Origin: Bradyrhizobium vignae | GTDB taxonomy: Bacteria > Pseudomonadota > Alphaproteobacteria > Rhizobiales > Xanthobacteraceae | Reading direction: 5' to 3' | Assembly: GCF_004114425.1 (NCBI RefSeq) | Contig: NZ_RDQF01000028.1 | Coordinates: 1-64,000, forward strand | Length of the DNA stretch: 64,000 bases | Shown: one piece after another, positions 37,665 to 46,768 of the stretch | Position numbering within the stretch: the first letter of the stretch is position 1 | How the letters are laid out: every line of letters begins with the position of its first letter | Notes under the pieces: model-generated | Databases searched by the model: none | What the model saw: the letters and a program-made list of their open reading frames with translations, nothing else | Told to the model about the DNA's origin: nothing | Translations under genes and position numbers: made by a program

Positions 37665-38135
37665 ATGGCGAACACTCGCATGCGTCGGATCGCCCCAGTC
37701 TGTACGCTCGTTCTTTCGTTCTGGTGTTCGACAAGCCACGCCCAGGAGAACGACCCGCTGTTCGCCACCGTCGACAAGCCGGCAATCATCACGGCGACGC
37801 GGCGCGCCTCCGCTGCCCCCATCGGCCGGCCGGAGGTCATCGTCGGGATCAGCCGCTACCATCCATCTGCCGACGGTTCGCCGGTTGAGGTCGTCGTCGA
37901 CGGTCGCGTCGAAGGAGGCTCGGACCGGGAAATCGGGCGCTTCGGCGTCACGCCCGACCGGGAGTTCGTCGCCGACGATCCATCCGACGCCCAGCGCTTC
38001 CGCTTCGCTCTTCCGCCCGATTTCGCGGCCCACGTGGGTGCGGGCGAGGCCCTCACGGTCACCGTGCGCCTCGTTGCCGTGCGCGGGAGCGGCAAGGGCG
38101 CCTCTCTCCGGGTCGCAGACGTGGAATTGCCTTGA
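37665..38135 (+). CDS. Exported protein resembling a polyphenol-oxidase C-terminal domain, 156 aa
   Basis: Signal peptide at residues ~1-27 (RMRRIAPVCTLVLSFWCSTS, cleavage after HAQ). The mature β-rich part (RPEVIVGISRYHPSADGSPV, RFRFALPPDFAAHVGAGEAL, ADVELP) resembles the accessory β domain at the end of tyrosinases. It may serve as a chaperone or caddie for copper loading. It begins 39 bp after the tyrosinase stop, on the same strand. The assignment is an inference from position and general pattern. Confidence 0.6.
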   Translation: MANTRMRRIAPVCTLVLSFWCSTSHAQENDPLFATVDKPAIITATRRASAAPIGRPEVIVGISRYHPSADGSPVEVVVDGRVEGGSDREIGRFGVTPDREFVADDPSDAQRFRFALPPDFAAHVGAGEALTVTVRLVAVRGSGKGASLRVADVELP

Positions 38136-38173
38136 GAGCCGGATCGACGTGCCAATTCCGTGAACGGGAGGAT

Positions 38174-38671
38174 ATGATGGACCGACGTAGGCTGTTGTTG
38201 GGGGCTGCGGGTCTTGTCGTCGGCGGGCGTGCATCGGCCCAATCCGCCGCCGACGCTCCGGAACTCGCCGGCAAATGGACGTACCGGAGTTTCCACAATC
38301 GTCCGGCGCTCGTGGACGGCGATCCTCAAAAGGCGCTGCGCCTGATCTTCGCCGAGGCCGTGTTCACTTTCCAGACCGAAGGCAACTCGTTGAAGGGCGG
38401 GATCGACTGGGAGGGCGGTGGCCTCGACTTGGCGGGAACGATTCAGCCGGCGACCGCAACGGCGCCGCTCTCGGCGGCCATCGTGGGCTCGGGTAGGCCG
38501 AAAACGGATACGGACGGTTGGGAATACGACTACCGGGCCGCGCTCGCGTATCGCTGGCCCAATGGCGTCGATCAGGTGCCCGCACTGATCGGATCGGTTA
38601 TCCGAGCGAAGCCGCACAACGGAGCGCCTGCGGGGTACGTCGCGTCCTTCATCGCGGTGCGACAAAGCTAA
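38174..38671 (+). CDS. Exported hypothetical protein, 165 aa, in the tyrosinase cluster
   Basis: ATG 38174 follows a strong ribosome site (GGGAGGAT). The N-terminus MMDRRRLLLGAAGLVVGG has a twin-arginine-like pattern with cleavage near ASAQ. The mature part (ELAGKWTYRSFHNRPALVDG, AEAVFTFQTEGNSLKGGIDW, GYVASFIAVRQS) looks like a small β-barrel. I cannot name the family. Its place between the tyrosinase accessory gene and the multicopper oxidase suggests a shared process. Confidence 0.65.
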   Translation: MMDRRRLLLGAAGLVVGGRASAQSAADAPELAGKWTYRSFHNRPALVDGDPQKALRLIFAEAVFTFQTEGNSLKGGIDWEGGGLDLAGTIQPATATAPLSAAIVGSGRPKTDTDGWEYDYRAALAYRWPNGVDQVPALIGSVIRAKPHNGAPAGYVASFIAVRQS

Positions 38672-38705
38672 TTTCATCATCGGGCGTTTCGACGGGAAAG
38701 CGCAC

Positions 38706-40691
38706 ATGCTCCGCAGACGATCTTTTCGATTTGGTTGTGTTGCCGAAAGACGCATGGTCATCGGGCTGTCGATGCTCGCGGGCACGACATCGATGCTGTC
38801 GTGCATGGATACGGCTACGGCCCAGCAGGATCAGCAGATCAAGCGGATTGTGACGCCGCCGCCTGCCGCGCAAGTGCTCCGTGCCAGGTCCAGCGGTAGT
38901 CTCCTTGCGCTCGATCCCATTATTGCCGGTCCTCCCCTGGTTTCCGGAGAGGCGGTCATCGAGTTGAACATCGATTACACGGATTCCAAGATCTACAATC
39001 CGGCGACCGGCGACTACGACGCTGTGCGGCTCCGCTCGTACAAGGATGCCAAGCAGACCGCGCCGGCAAAGGTGCCGTTCGTCGCGCCGACCATAGACAT
39101 CTCGCCGGGCGAGACCGTCCGGCTCACGTTGCACAATCTGCTGAAGCCGGAAAACGAGAACTGTCCCTCGCGGGACGGCAAGATCAACACGCCGCATTGC
39201 TTCAACCGGACCAACCTGCATTCGCACGGACTTTGGATCAGCCCGGCCGGCAACAGCGACAACGTGCTGATCAGCATCAATCCCGGCGTGGACTTCCAGT
39301 ACGAGTACAACGTCCCCCCGGATCATCCGGCCGGAACGTTCTGGTACCATCCCCATCTGCACGGTTCGACCGCGCTCCAGGTGTCCAGCGGCATGGCGGG
39401 ATTGCTCATCGTCCGCGGAAACCGTCCGCCGACGTCTCAGAGCCCTGGCGACATCGACACGCTGCTCAAGGAAGCCACCGGAGCCCCGTACCCCGAACGG
39501 CCGGTGCTGCTGCAGCAGGTGCAGTATGCCTGTCGCGATGCGAGCGGCAAGATCGAGGTCGACGCCAACGGCGCCTACGCATGCAAGCCCGGCGAGGTGG
39601 GCGGCATCGAGAGCTACGATCAGTTTGGTCCAGGCTCCTGGCCGGAATCCGGCCGATACACGAGCGTGAACGGCGAGGTTCTGCCGCTTTTCCCCGGCGC
39701 CCAGGCCGGACGCATCGAACGTTGGCGCATCGCTCATGCGGGCGTCCGCGACAGCGTCAAGCTTCAGTTCAAGAAGATGCGTCCGGGCGTTGTCTACGGG
39801 CAGCTCGCCGATGCCAAGGCGCAGCAGGATTGGGTTGCCGCTAATTGTCTGGGTGATCCACTGCCGCAGTTCGCGATCGCGAGCGACGGTCTTACGCGCC
39901 GTAAGATCGCGCAACGTCAGACGACAGTGCTGCAACCGGGCTATCGCGAGGACCTGCTGCTGGTCTTCCCCGAAGCCGGAGATTATTGCGTGATCGACGA
40001 TCAGGCGCCGGCGAACGCGAACATCAACGCAGACGTGAAGAGCCGCAAGCTGCTCGGAAGCGTCAACGTCGGCGTCGGGAATTCACCTGGTAGCGACCTC
40101 CGGGCCTTCGTGACGGCTCAGTTGCTGGCCGCCGCGGACCGCCACATACCCGTAGCTTCGCGTCAGAAGGTCCGCGACGATCTGTCGAACGATCTGCGCC
40201 TGACGTCCTTCGCCCCGCATCCAGACGTCTCGGACACCGAGGTCAAGGGACATCGTCAGGCGGCTGATCTGAGGATCGGCGGCACCGGATTCGGAGTGAA
40301 CGGCGTGCCATATGATCCTACCGGCGCGCCCCGCGTGCTCGTTCTCGGATCCGCGGACGAATGGACCTTGACCGCTGGCGTGCCGGGACATCCGTTCCAT
40401 ATCCACGTGAACCCGTTTCAGATCATGGAGATCCGCAACCCCTCGAACGTCGATGTGAGCGTAGATGGCGAAGCGGACGATCCTCAGTACGCCAATCTTA
40501 AGGGCGAGTGGCGCGACACGCTGTTCGTCAAAGCCGGCTACACCATCGTCACGCGATCGAGGTACCGCCGATACGTGGGCGACTTCGTGCTTCACTGCCA
40601 CATCCTGGACCACGAGGACCAGGGAATGATGCAGAACGTCCGCGTGGCGATTCCGGATGGAGCGGGTGGAGTGGCGATGAATCACCATTGA
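38706..40691 (+). CDS. Multicopper oxidase (laccase-like), 661 aa
   Basis: All four copper-binding motifs are present in order: NLHSHGLWISP, FWYHPHLHGSTA, PFHIHVNPFQ, and LHCHILDHEDQGMM with the T1 Cys-His pair. The enzyme couples oxidation of phenols or metals to four-electron reduction of O2. The N-terminus has a hydrophobic segment after basic residues (RRMVIGLSMLAGTTSMLSC), consistent with export and possibly lipidation at the cysteine. It starts 34 bp after the preceding gene and closes the cluster with the tyrosinase. Together they could oxidise plant phenolics or build melanin-like polymers outside the cytoplasm. Confidence 0.85.
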   Translation: MLRRRSFRFGCVAERRMVIGLSMLAGTTSMLSCMDTATAQQDQQIKRIVTPPPAAQVLRARSSGSLLALDPIIAGPPLVSGEAVIELNIDYTDSKIYNPATGDYDAVRLRSYKDAKQTAPAKVPFVAPTIDISPGETVRLTLHNLLKPENENCPSRDGKINTPHCFNRTNLHSHGLWISPAGNSDNVLISINPGVDFQYEYNVPPDHPAGTFWYHPHLHGSTALQVSSGMAGLLIVRGNRPPTSQSPGDIDTLLKEATGAPYPERPVLLQQVQYACRDASGKIEVDANGAYACKPGEVGGIESYDQFGPGSWPESGRYTSVNGEVLPLFPGAQAGRIERWRIAHAGVRDSVKLQFKKMRPGVVYGQLADAKAQQDWVAANCLGDPLPQFAIASDGLTRRKIAQRQTTVLQPGYREDLLLVFPEAGDYCVIDDQAPANANINADVKSRKLLGSVNVGVGNSPGSDLRAFVTAQLLAAADRHIPVASRQKVRDDLSNDLRLTSFAPHPDVSDTEVKGHRQAADLRIGGTGFGVNGVPYDPTGAPRVLVLGSADEWTLTAGVPGHPFHIHVNPFQIMEIRNPSNVDVSVDGEADDPQYANLKGEWRDTLFVKAGYTIVTRSRYRRYVGDFVLHCHILDHEDQGMMQNVRVAIPDGAGGVAMNHH

Positions 40692-40859
40692 ATCCGCCGG
40701 ACGATCCCGATGGTATGGTTGCGGTGCCCCGGTTAGAGGCGCAGCGGCCCCATCAAGCGCTTCGGTCAGCGCCGCGACGGCGTCGGCATACTCGACCTGC
40801 TTTACCACGGGGGCGCGGCAGACCGTCGACCAAAGGACTATGCCAAGCTCTCCGAACGC

Positions 40860-41171
40860 ATGCGGAAACGTTTCGACATCTTCGGCACGCTGTCGGACGT
40901 CACCGAGGACGGCTGGATCGAGGCCGAGGAGGAACCCGAGGCTCGCCTGTGCTTCCTCTCAGGAGCCGACTGTAGTTGGACCGCGATCGACGGCTCCGCC
41001 GCCTTTCATTGCCGCCGCAATGGTCGGACTTTCCGTATCGTGCAGGGCAAGGATAGGCGCTGGTCGCTTTTTCGCGTCGAGACAACCGAGGACCAAGGTG
41101 AATTGCTCGGCCTCTACCAGGGGCGAGGCGACGCGAACAAGGCACTACAAACGATTTGGTTACGCAAATGA
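40860..41171 (+). CDS. Hypothetical protein, 103 aa or longer, probable 5' truncation
   Basis: The text is coding-like (MRKRFDIFGTLSDVTEDGWI, SWTAIDGSAAFHCRRNGRTF, LYQGRGDANKALQTIWLRK). The frame extends upstream to ~40755 (FGQRRDGVGILDLLYHGGAA) without a start, so the 5' end seems lost. Its stop overlaps by ATGA a 26-codon ORF (41168-41248, MSGDDDMPPAPPTRTRAVVC, GFCGHP), which looks like the start of a zinc-ribbon protein cut off by the next relic. Function unknown. Confidence 0.45.
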   Translation: MRKRFDIFGTLSDVTEDGWIEAEEEPEARLCFLSGADCSWTAIDGSAAFHCRRNGRTFRIVQGKDRRWSLFRVETTEDQGELLGLYQGRGDANKALQTIWLRK

Positions 41172-41283
41172 GCGGCGATGATGACATGCCGCCGGCCCCG
41201 CCGACGCGGACGCGTGCCGTCGTGTGCGGCTTCTGCGGTCATCCGTAAATCTAGCCCCGCACCGCGCGGACGGAGGCCGCTTG

Positions 41284-42028
41284 CCCAAACATGATCTGGC
41301 TGTGCGGCGAGGCCCAGCAGTCCACCCGACACGACTATTTCAGCAGTTCTATTTGAGGCGCTGGGCTGGAGACGACGCCAAAGTCCGCGAGTTCAGCCGC
41401 CCCTACAAAAATAAGACCTACCGCCAGCGCGTCTATCCGATCCAGGCCGGCTTCAAGGACTGGCTCTACGAAAAGCCGGGCGTACCCAAATCGATCGCGC
41501 AGGGGGGCGATGACAAGTTCATGAGCCCGGCAGACGACTTCCTGGCGAAAGCTTTGGACATTATCGAGGCCGACGTTGAGAAGATCCGCAACGATGCTGA
41601 GCGGCGGTCGGTCCGGTCGCTCTTCGTGATGTCGCTGATGCGGATGCCCGAGGACGTGGCCGCTCGTCCGTGGTCACGCCGGACGATGCACCACCGTTGC
41701 TCACGTCCGACAGGCCACTCTCCATGTCCAAGACGTTCAGCGAACCCGGATGCTACCTGACCTCCCTATAGGGCCCCACCGCTTATTCGTCGCGACCAAC
41801 ACCGGAGAAATCGAGCGCAAGTTCAAAGACCGGCCGCCCAAGGAATTGGCTCACGAGGTCAACTCTCGGGTCGTCAAACAGGCTGTGAAGTACGTCTACG
41901 GGCTCGACCGGAGTTGGGATTCGTCGACAAGCTGGATCGACCGACCGTCCGCAGAGGCTCATGGAGATCTTGCGCGACCGGCGAGGCGGAAAAGGGCGGC
42001 CGGCCTGAGAACGCCCTCGACCGGCTGA
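41284..42028 (+). pseudogene. DUF4238-family protein, decayed
   Basis: The family opening is visible as FQQFYLRRWAGDDAKVREFS (normally HYVPQFYL), followed by FMSPADDFLAKALDIIEADV and RSLFVMSLMRMPEDVAA. In other frames it continues TSDRPLSMSK, then LPIGPHRLFVATNTGEIERK and NSRVVKQAVKYVYGLD. At least three frame changes are needed. DUF4238 proteins are common in accessory islands, and some are linked to defence. Confidence 0.65.
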
Positions 42029-42251
42029 TGCGTCTGCCAAATTCCACCCTAACCATTTTCTGACCAGATTTCTGACCACACCACCTGCGTGAAGCCCTCT
42101 CTTTCAGCCGAAATCGTCGTCGTGTCCCGAAGACCTGTCCCAACCCGCAAAACTAGCAGTGCGTAAGTCGAACCACGAACTTGAGGAGTTCCGCTCTCCC
42201 CACCAAAGTTGGTTCCGACTCAAACAGAAGGCGGGGGTCGTGGTGGATATT

Positions 42252-42986
42252 ATGGAATCGCTCGGCAAGCTCGTGCCGAAGGAGACCATTGGAAAGCTGT
42301 ACGACGACGCAATAAGCGGTTCGGCTAAGGAGGTTGGCAAGATCGGCACGGACGTCGTGAAGACCGCGCGTCTGCTCCTTGCGCCTCTACAATATGCCGC
42401 TGCCTATCAGGACCGCTTGGAGCGGGCATGTGAGCGCATCAGCAAGCGTGTGCCGGAGAAGAGGCGTGCGGAGGCGCCGTTGGAGATTGTCGGGCCGGTC
42501 CTGGAGCGGTTGCAATATGTCCACGAAGGATCTGAATTGTGGGACCTCTATGAGGAGGTTCTCACCAAGTCCGTGGATGCTGAAGCTCAGAAGACTTTGC
42601 ATCCGTCATTCGCTCAAATCATCTCGCTGCTGAGTCGGGATGAGGCGTGGATACTGTACCGCCTGCGCGACAAGAGCTTTGGTGTGACGGATCATCTCGA
42701 TTTGGACACGGCGCAGAACAGGTTCGTGAATCGAGTGGTGCAGAGTAGTGAGTTGCCGAAGCACGAACTCTTTCTCCCCGACCTCATGGAGTTATCCTAC
42801 TCTCACCTCGAATCGTTGAATCTCGCGTCCTGGCCCATCGAGAAGCAGACTCCGACTTTCACTGTTGCCGGTGGACCGCAAACGGGCATCCAGCGCCACA
42901 GCAAGATGATGCTTACTGAGTTCGGCAAGCTGTTCGTCACTGCGTGCATCCCTACCTCGGGCTTCGAGAAGCATGCTAAGAAATGA
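42252..42986 (+). CDS. Abi-alpha (DUF4393) family protein, 244 aa
   Basis: The text fits the DUF4393 / abortive-infection alpha family: YDDAISGSAKEVGKIGTDVV, KTARLLLAPLQYAAAYQDRL, EIVGPVLERLQYVHEGSELW, VLTKSVDAEAQKTLHPSFAQ, IISLLSRDEAWILYRL. Such proteins are soluble, α-helical at the N-terminus, and often lie in defence islands. I start at ATG 42252 (GGTGGAT upstream). An in-frame GTG at 42159 would add 31 residues without a ribosome site. The frame is intact, in contrast to the DUF4238 relic just upstream, and it faces the DUF262 operon tail to tail. Confidence 0.7.
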   Translation: MESLGKLVPKETIGKLYDDAISGSAKEVGKIGTDVVKTARLLLAPLQYAAAYQDRLERACERISKRVPEKRRAEAPLEIVGPVLERLQYVHEGSELWDLYEEVLTKSVDAEAQKTLHPSFAQIISLLSRDEAWILYRLRDKSFGVTDHLDLDTAQNRFVNRVVQSSELPKHELFLPDLMELSYSHLESLNLASWPIEKQTPTFTVAGGPQTGIQRHSKMMLTEFGKLFVTACIPTSGFEKHAKK

Positions 42987-43245
42987 GGGTGATGGTGCCT
43001 TGGTGCTGCTGCGGGGATGATCCTCTGCGCTTGTCCTCGGCGCGAAGATCAGAACGCAGTTGGGTGATGGTGAGGCACGAGCCTGCATCTAACCCGCCAA
43101 TGGAAAACGAGCGGTTTGTCGATGCGTTGTTTGCCGCGCTACTCCTCATGTGCCTTGCCGGTGGGCGCGTGAACGTGGAGCCCGTCAGAGTTGACTCCCC
43201 ATCCAGGGTGCGCTCGGGAGTCCCAAAAATGTTTTCGAGCCGAGT

Positions 43246-44211
43246 CTATTTCTTCGAAATCTTTGGGCCGATGTAAGGAACCCTCAGCCCTCCCCGAGGC
43301 GAGCTAACAGGCCAATCAAAATGGACGCGAAATTTTGGCGTGTTTATCTTCCCATGCCAGAAGCATGTGAGACGCTTCTCCGCATCGCGCGGATCGACGA
43401 AAGTCATCTCTTCCTTGAATTGTGCCTTGTTGGTATCGGACTCATCAGAGAACAGCGCCCGATCGCCAACGAAGTACGTCTGCCGAAGTTCTTCTCCTTT
43501 CCTCGAAAGCGCGCCGTTCTCATCCATTTCCTGCATAATAGCTTGGAGAATTCCGAGCAGAGCAACTATTCGTCGCGCCAAAGCCGGGCTGAACGGTGTT
43601 CCTTGAAGGGTAGCTAGACAGTGGTCCCCTAGTATCAGTCTATCGAATTGATCGCGGGATCGAGTGAGGACTTCTCGCCAAGATTCTGGATCAGGAACTG
43701 CAGTTTCTGAAAGCTTCAGTAAGTCCTCTAGGGTCCAACAGTTCGGAACATCGAGAGACCCATACGGTTCTTCCAGTAACCCGTGGATCACTCGCAGTGG
43801 CGTTCGTCTGAAGTCGCGCGTGGACCCGTTTGCAAAGCTGTAGACCGCCGACTGGCTTCTGTGCGTAAGACGCCGTGCAGCCTCGCCTAGTCCGAGATCG
43901 GTAACGTCCTCAGTTTCGAAGAAGAAAAGATCGTTTTCTACATCCTGTCGGTCCTGCTCTAGGAATGGCCCCCGCTGACTCAACCACGCCAGAACTTGAG
44001 TCTTTTCATCCCTGCTAAAGCTCGCAATGGTCTGTTGCAGAGTCTCTGGAGGCCAGCCCCTTCGATTTGGAAGAGTGAACGAGCAGTACAGCGTTTTCGC
44101 CAGGTGTCGGCAGCGAGATCGCGCTGCAAGCAGTTCCATCAAAGCGACTCTTACCGACCCTCGATCGGGGAATCCCCCATCCATCGAAAGTTCGTTCAAA
44201 AAAATTCGCAT
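43246..44211 (-). CDS. Uncharacterised third gene of the DUF262-ATPase operon, 321 aa
   Basis: It follows the ATPase gene after 7 bp on the same strand. There is no recognised domain. The N-terminal two-thirds is helical (VRVALMELLAARSRCRHLAK, ASFSRDEKTQVLAWLSQRGP). The C-terminal third has dense, conserved-looking text (EELRQTYFVGDRALFSDESD, TFVDPRDAEKRLTCFWHGKI, VHFDWPVSSPRGGLRVPYIG, PKISKK) typical of a compact β domain with polar active-site-like residues. It is soluble with no signal. As the third gene it may be the effector of the operon, but that is inference. Confidence 0.65.
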   Translation of the reverse strand: MRIFLNELSMDGGFPDRGSVRVALMELLAARSRCRHLAKTLYCSFTLPNRRGWPPETLQQTIASFSRDEKTQVLAWLSQRGPFLEQDRQDVENDLFFFETEDVTDLGLGEAARRLTHRSQSAVYSFANGSTRDFRRTPLRVIHGLLEEPYGSLDVPNCWTLEDLLKLSETAVPDPESWREVLTRSRDQFDRLILGDHCLATLQGTPFSPALARRIVALLGILQAIMQEMDENGALSRKGEELRQTYFVGDRALFSDESDTNKAQFKEEMTFVDPRDAEKRLTCFWHGKINTPKFRVHFDWPVSSPRGGLRVPYIGPKISKK

Positions 44212-44218
44212 CTAAAAA

Positions 44219-45367
44219 TCAATTCCAGCCAGTGAGTCTCGCTAAGTCGAGCTCCGCTTGATCGAAGAAACCCTCCGGCCACGCATCAATAGAGCCATTT
44301 TGGTCCAGACTCGGAGTGACAATACTCACCGCGTCCTGCTCGCCGCTGCGTCCCTGGAAGAAATGCAGAGCGACTTTGTTGGGAGGTAGGACTTTGTCTT
44401 TGACGCTAATCCGCACTCCGGACAAAATGTGGTCGCTGTGAGATTCGACGATTATTTGGACACCAGAAGCTGCGAACCGGGAAAGAATCGTCCCCATTAT
44501 GGATTGGGCTTTCGGATGAAGGTGACCTTCTGGAGCATCAATTATGATCGCCTGATTGGCCTTCATGGTTGTAAGTGCCACAAGGAGGGGGAATACGTAC
44601 CCCAAGCCGTAGCCAGTATTCGAAGGTCTGTGCCAATCTCCACTTCGTCCCATGCGGAATTCAAGGCGCGTTAGTGAAGTCTTTGCTATTGAGTCGGCAT
44701 TTACCGAGGCTCCGGGAAAAAGATCATTCAGCCAAGCATCGATCTGTCCTCTTACTGTCAAACGCTCTTCAGTTGGATGACGCCGCCGTTCGTCGACCTC
44801 ATCGTCTGCAGTTCGAGTATACCACCAAGGCGCGAATTCACCTCTCGGTCCGACGTCAGCATACGGACTTGAAGTTTCTGATGGGGATGGGAACGCTTCG
44901 TTCGGAGTGTCTCGCGAACTACCCACGTAAAGAAGGCGACGTAGCGCTTCCAAGAGGCCTGACTTCTTCAGAGGATCGGGCCAAAACTCCTCCGTCGACT
45001 CGTATGTGGCTCCGTCTTCATCCCGAACCGTTGCCCTTTCGAGCTTCATGAATTGGCTATCCAGTTCTCGGGATGGCGCTAATTCCCATCTTCCAAAGCC
45101 TTCGGAAGCTTCCACGCCAAGGGACATCATTCCATCTGAGTTTCGTGCAACCACATCGCCAACCGATCCGAGCCGCGTAAGCGGACCGTTAAGCGCTACC
45201 ACAGCGCTTCCGGGCGAGAACCTTGACGCCTGCGCCAGAAGAAGGAGGGCCTGCATCGAAGTTGACTTCCCGGCTGCATTAAAGCCGGTAAGCACCGTCA
45301 GGGGAGCCAGCGGCAAGTGCAGCTCAGGAAAACACTTAAATTTCTGAATTTTGAGGCTTTCTATCAT
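44219..45367 (-). CDS. AAA/ABC-type ATPase with DUF3696 C-terminus, 382 aa
   Basis: A RecF/OLD-like ATPase. Walker A is GFNAAGKST at residues ~28-36; Walker B and the following His are IIIDAPEGHLHPKAQS; a D-loop-type segment is VQIIVESHSDHILSGVR. The C-terminus (GSIDAWPEGFFDQAELDLAR) matches DUF3696. The start overlaps the DUF262 stop by 4 bp (ATGA), so the two are translationally coupled, and the 321-aa gene follows after 7 bp. ATPases of this type often pair with nucleases in phage-defence operons. Confidence 0.8.
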   Translation of the reverse strand: MIESLKIQKFKCFPELHLPLAPLTVLTGFNAAGKSTSMQALLLLAQASRFSPGSAVVALNGPLTRLGSVGDVVARNSDGMMSLGVEASEGFGRWELAPSRELDSQFMKLERATVRDEDGATYESTEEFWPDPLKKSGLLEALRRLLYVGSSRDTPNEAFPSPSETSSPYADVGPRGEFAPWWYTRTADDEVDERRRHPTEERLTVRGQIDAWLNDLFPGASVNADSIAKTSLTRLEFRMGRSGDWHRPSNTGYGLGYVFPLLVALTTMKANQAIIIDAPEGHLHPKAQSIMGTILSRFAASGVQIIVESHSDHILSGVRISVKDKVLPPNKVALHFFQGRSGEQDAVSIVTPSLDQNGSIDAWPEGFFDQAELDLARLTGWN

Positions 45368-46461
45368 TTAAAGAACTTTCCGAGCGCTTCGTTCATCTTT
45401 CGAAAACGGCCATGAACTTGATAGGTGGCGTTAGTGGAGTACGTAATGTAATGATTAAATTCCGAATCTCGCATGAGATTGATAATTGCATTTTTGATCG
45501 GCAGTGAATCGCGAGTGAAGATGTTGTTGTCAATTTTGGCAAAAGCAACTGAGAGGACGTCGAACAGTGCAATATTGATCACGCTTCGTCCCACATCGCT
45601 CGCTCCGTAGATTAGCGATTTGCGAAAGGCGTGTCGGCCAAACAAAGTGGAATTGCGATTTAGAGATAGCAGCAGATGTTTTTCAAGCTGCTGAAAATCA
45701 AAGCTCCTTCGGTTCATGAGCTTGAGAGCGCCCGCTAGATACTCATCCATGTCGCCCGCAGTGTATGTTGTCCAGTCGAGCAGATAGAACGCACAAAAGC
45801 GATTGATTGCTTCGCGATCGCGCATCGTTTTTGGCTGAAGGGAGTCGCCAGTTGCATTGCGAAACACCTCCTTCCCTGAAAAGTCAGCAAGCCATCTTGT
45901 CGCTGGACCACTGTAAAGCGCGTTACGCATTTGCTGGCGAGTGAGCGGAATTCCGCTGTTGACCCGCTCAAAAATATCCAGACGGGCGGCATCAGGAGCA
46001 TTTTTGTCCAGGATGTACATTGTAAGCTGCGTATCTTCGATCCGCTCTCGCAAATTGATCGGAAGCGCCTTGAACGATTTTCCTTCCAATGGATGTTTTT
46101 TGCCCAAGCCTTGCAGTCGAAGCTCGCCGTTGAGAAACGAACGAAATGTACTCAGTCTCTGAAGTCCATCCACCACGGTGACGCGTCCGTCTGCACCTTC
46201 CGCGACGTAAAAGACCGGAAGAGGAATTCTCATGACGCAGCTCTCGATAAGCTTGGACTGCTTATCCTTTGGCCAGACGAAGTCTCTCTGGAAGTCGGGG
46301 TTCATCGCGTATCGACCTTGATCGATCCGCTTCACTACCTCGCCGACGGTACGAGTTTCATTTCGCACCATCACATCGTCCAACGGGTAGTGTGAGCCTT
46401 GTTCGGGCCTCGACGTCAGATCGAGTCCTTCAATCGGCTCCTGATCTTCATCGGCATTCAT
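45364..46461 (-). CDS. DUF262 (ParB/GmrSD-N-like) protein, 365 aa
   Basis: The DUF262 core is clear: MNPDFQRDFVWPKDKQSKLI, ESCVMRIPLPVFYVAEGADG, RVTVVDGLQRLSTFRSFLNG and FERVNSGIPLTRQQMRNALY. The DGLQR and FxRxNSGxxLT motifs are the NTP-binding/nuclease-like signature of this family. No DUF1524 HNH domain follows, unlike GmrSD, so any nuclease activity would come from elsewhere. I use ATG 46461; the frame is open to 46569 but that part is not family-like. It is the first gene of the operon with the DUF3696 ATPase and an unknown protein. Type IV-like restriction or nucleotide sensing is possible. Confidence 0.8.
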   Translation of the reverse strand: MNADEDQEPIEGLDLTSRPEQGSHYPLDDVMVRNETRTVGEVVKRIDQGRYAMNPDFQRDFVWPKDKQSKLIESCVMRIPLPVFYVAEGADGRVTVVDGLQRLSTFRSFLNGELRLQGLGKKHPLEGKSFKALPINLRERIEDTQLTMYILDKNAPDAARLDIFERVNSGIPLTRQQMRNALYSGPATRWLADFSGKEVFRNATGDSLQPKTMRDREAINRFCAFYLLDWTTYTAGDMDEYLAGALKLMNRRSFDFQQLEKHLLLSLNRNSTLFGRHAFRKSLIYGASDVGRSVINIALFDVLSVAFAKIDNNIFTRDSLPIKNAIINLMRDSEFNHYITYSTNATYQVHGRFRKMNEALGKFFK

Positions 46462-46768
46462 TTCGGTCTTTTCTCTCGTTGCGGCGGGGGAGCCAAGAAT
46501 ATCGTTAACGCCTCTTCCCAAGCTCGGTTCAGACGAATACCACACGCCGCCAGGAGTGCGAGGTCTCAAGCGGTGGCCTCCTCGGGTTAGCTCCTCCAGC
46601 GGAGAAATGTTCGCTCCGTACTTGGAAGTCAGAGGCGCTCTGGTCGCAGCGGGGCGCTTCTAGGCCTCACAAGCGAATCGCTGCCATTCCAAAAGGTACA
46701 GTTGAAAAAGCTGACGACTGACTGTATCTAAATCTAAGGGAATTGAATACGCTGGGCGGAGCTAAGCG

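Noticed and set aside
37856..38806. 316-codon antisense frame across the tyrosinase accessory genes
   Set aside because: It overlaps two sense genes that have signal peptides and ribosome sites; the antisense text is low-complexity.
38649..39935. 428-codon open frame antisense to the multicopper oxidase
   Set aside because: It is a shadow of the GC-rich coding strand; the sense frame has all four copper motifs, and the antisense text is arginine- and valine-rich with no domain.
45364..46461. DUF262 protein as a complete GmrSD enzyme
   Set aside because: The DUF1524 HNH domain is absent, and the following gene is an ATPase.
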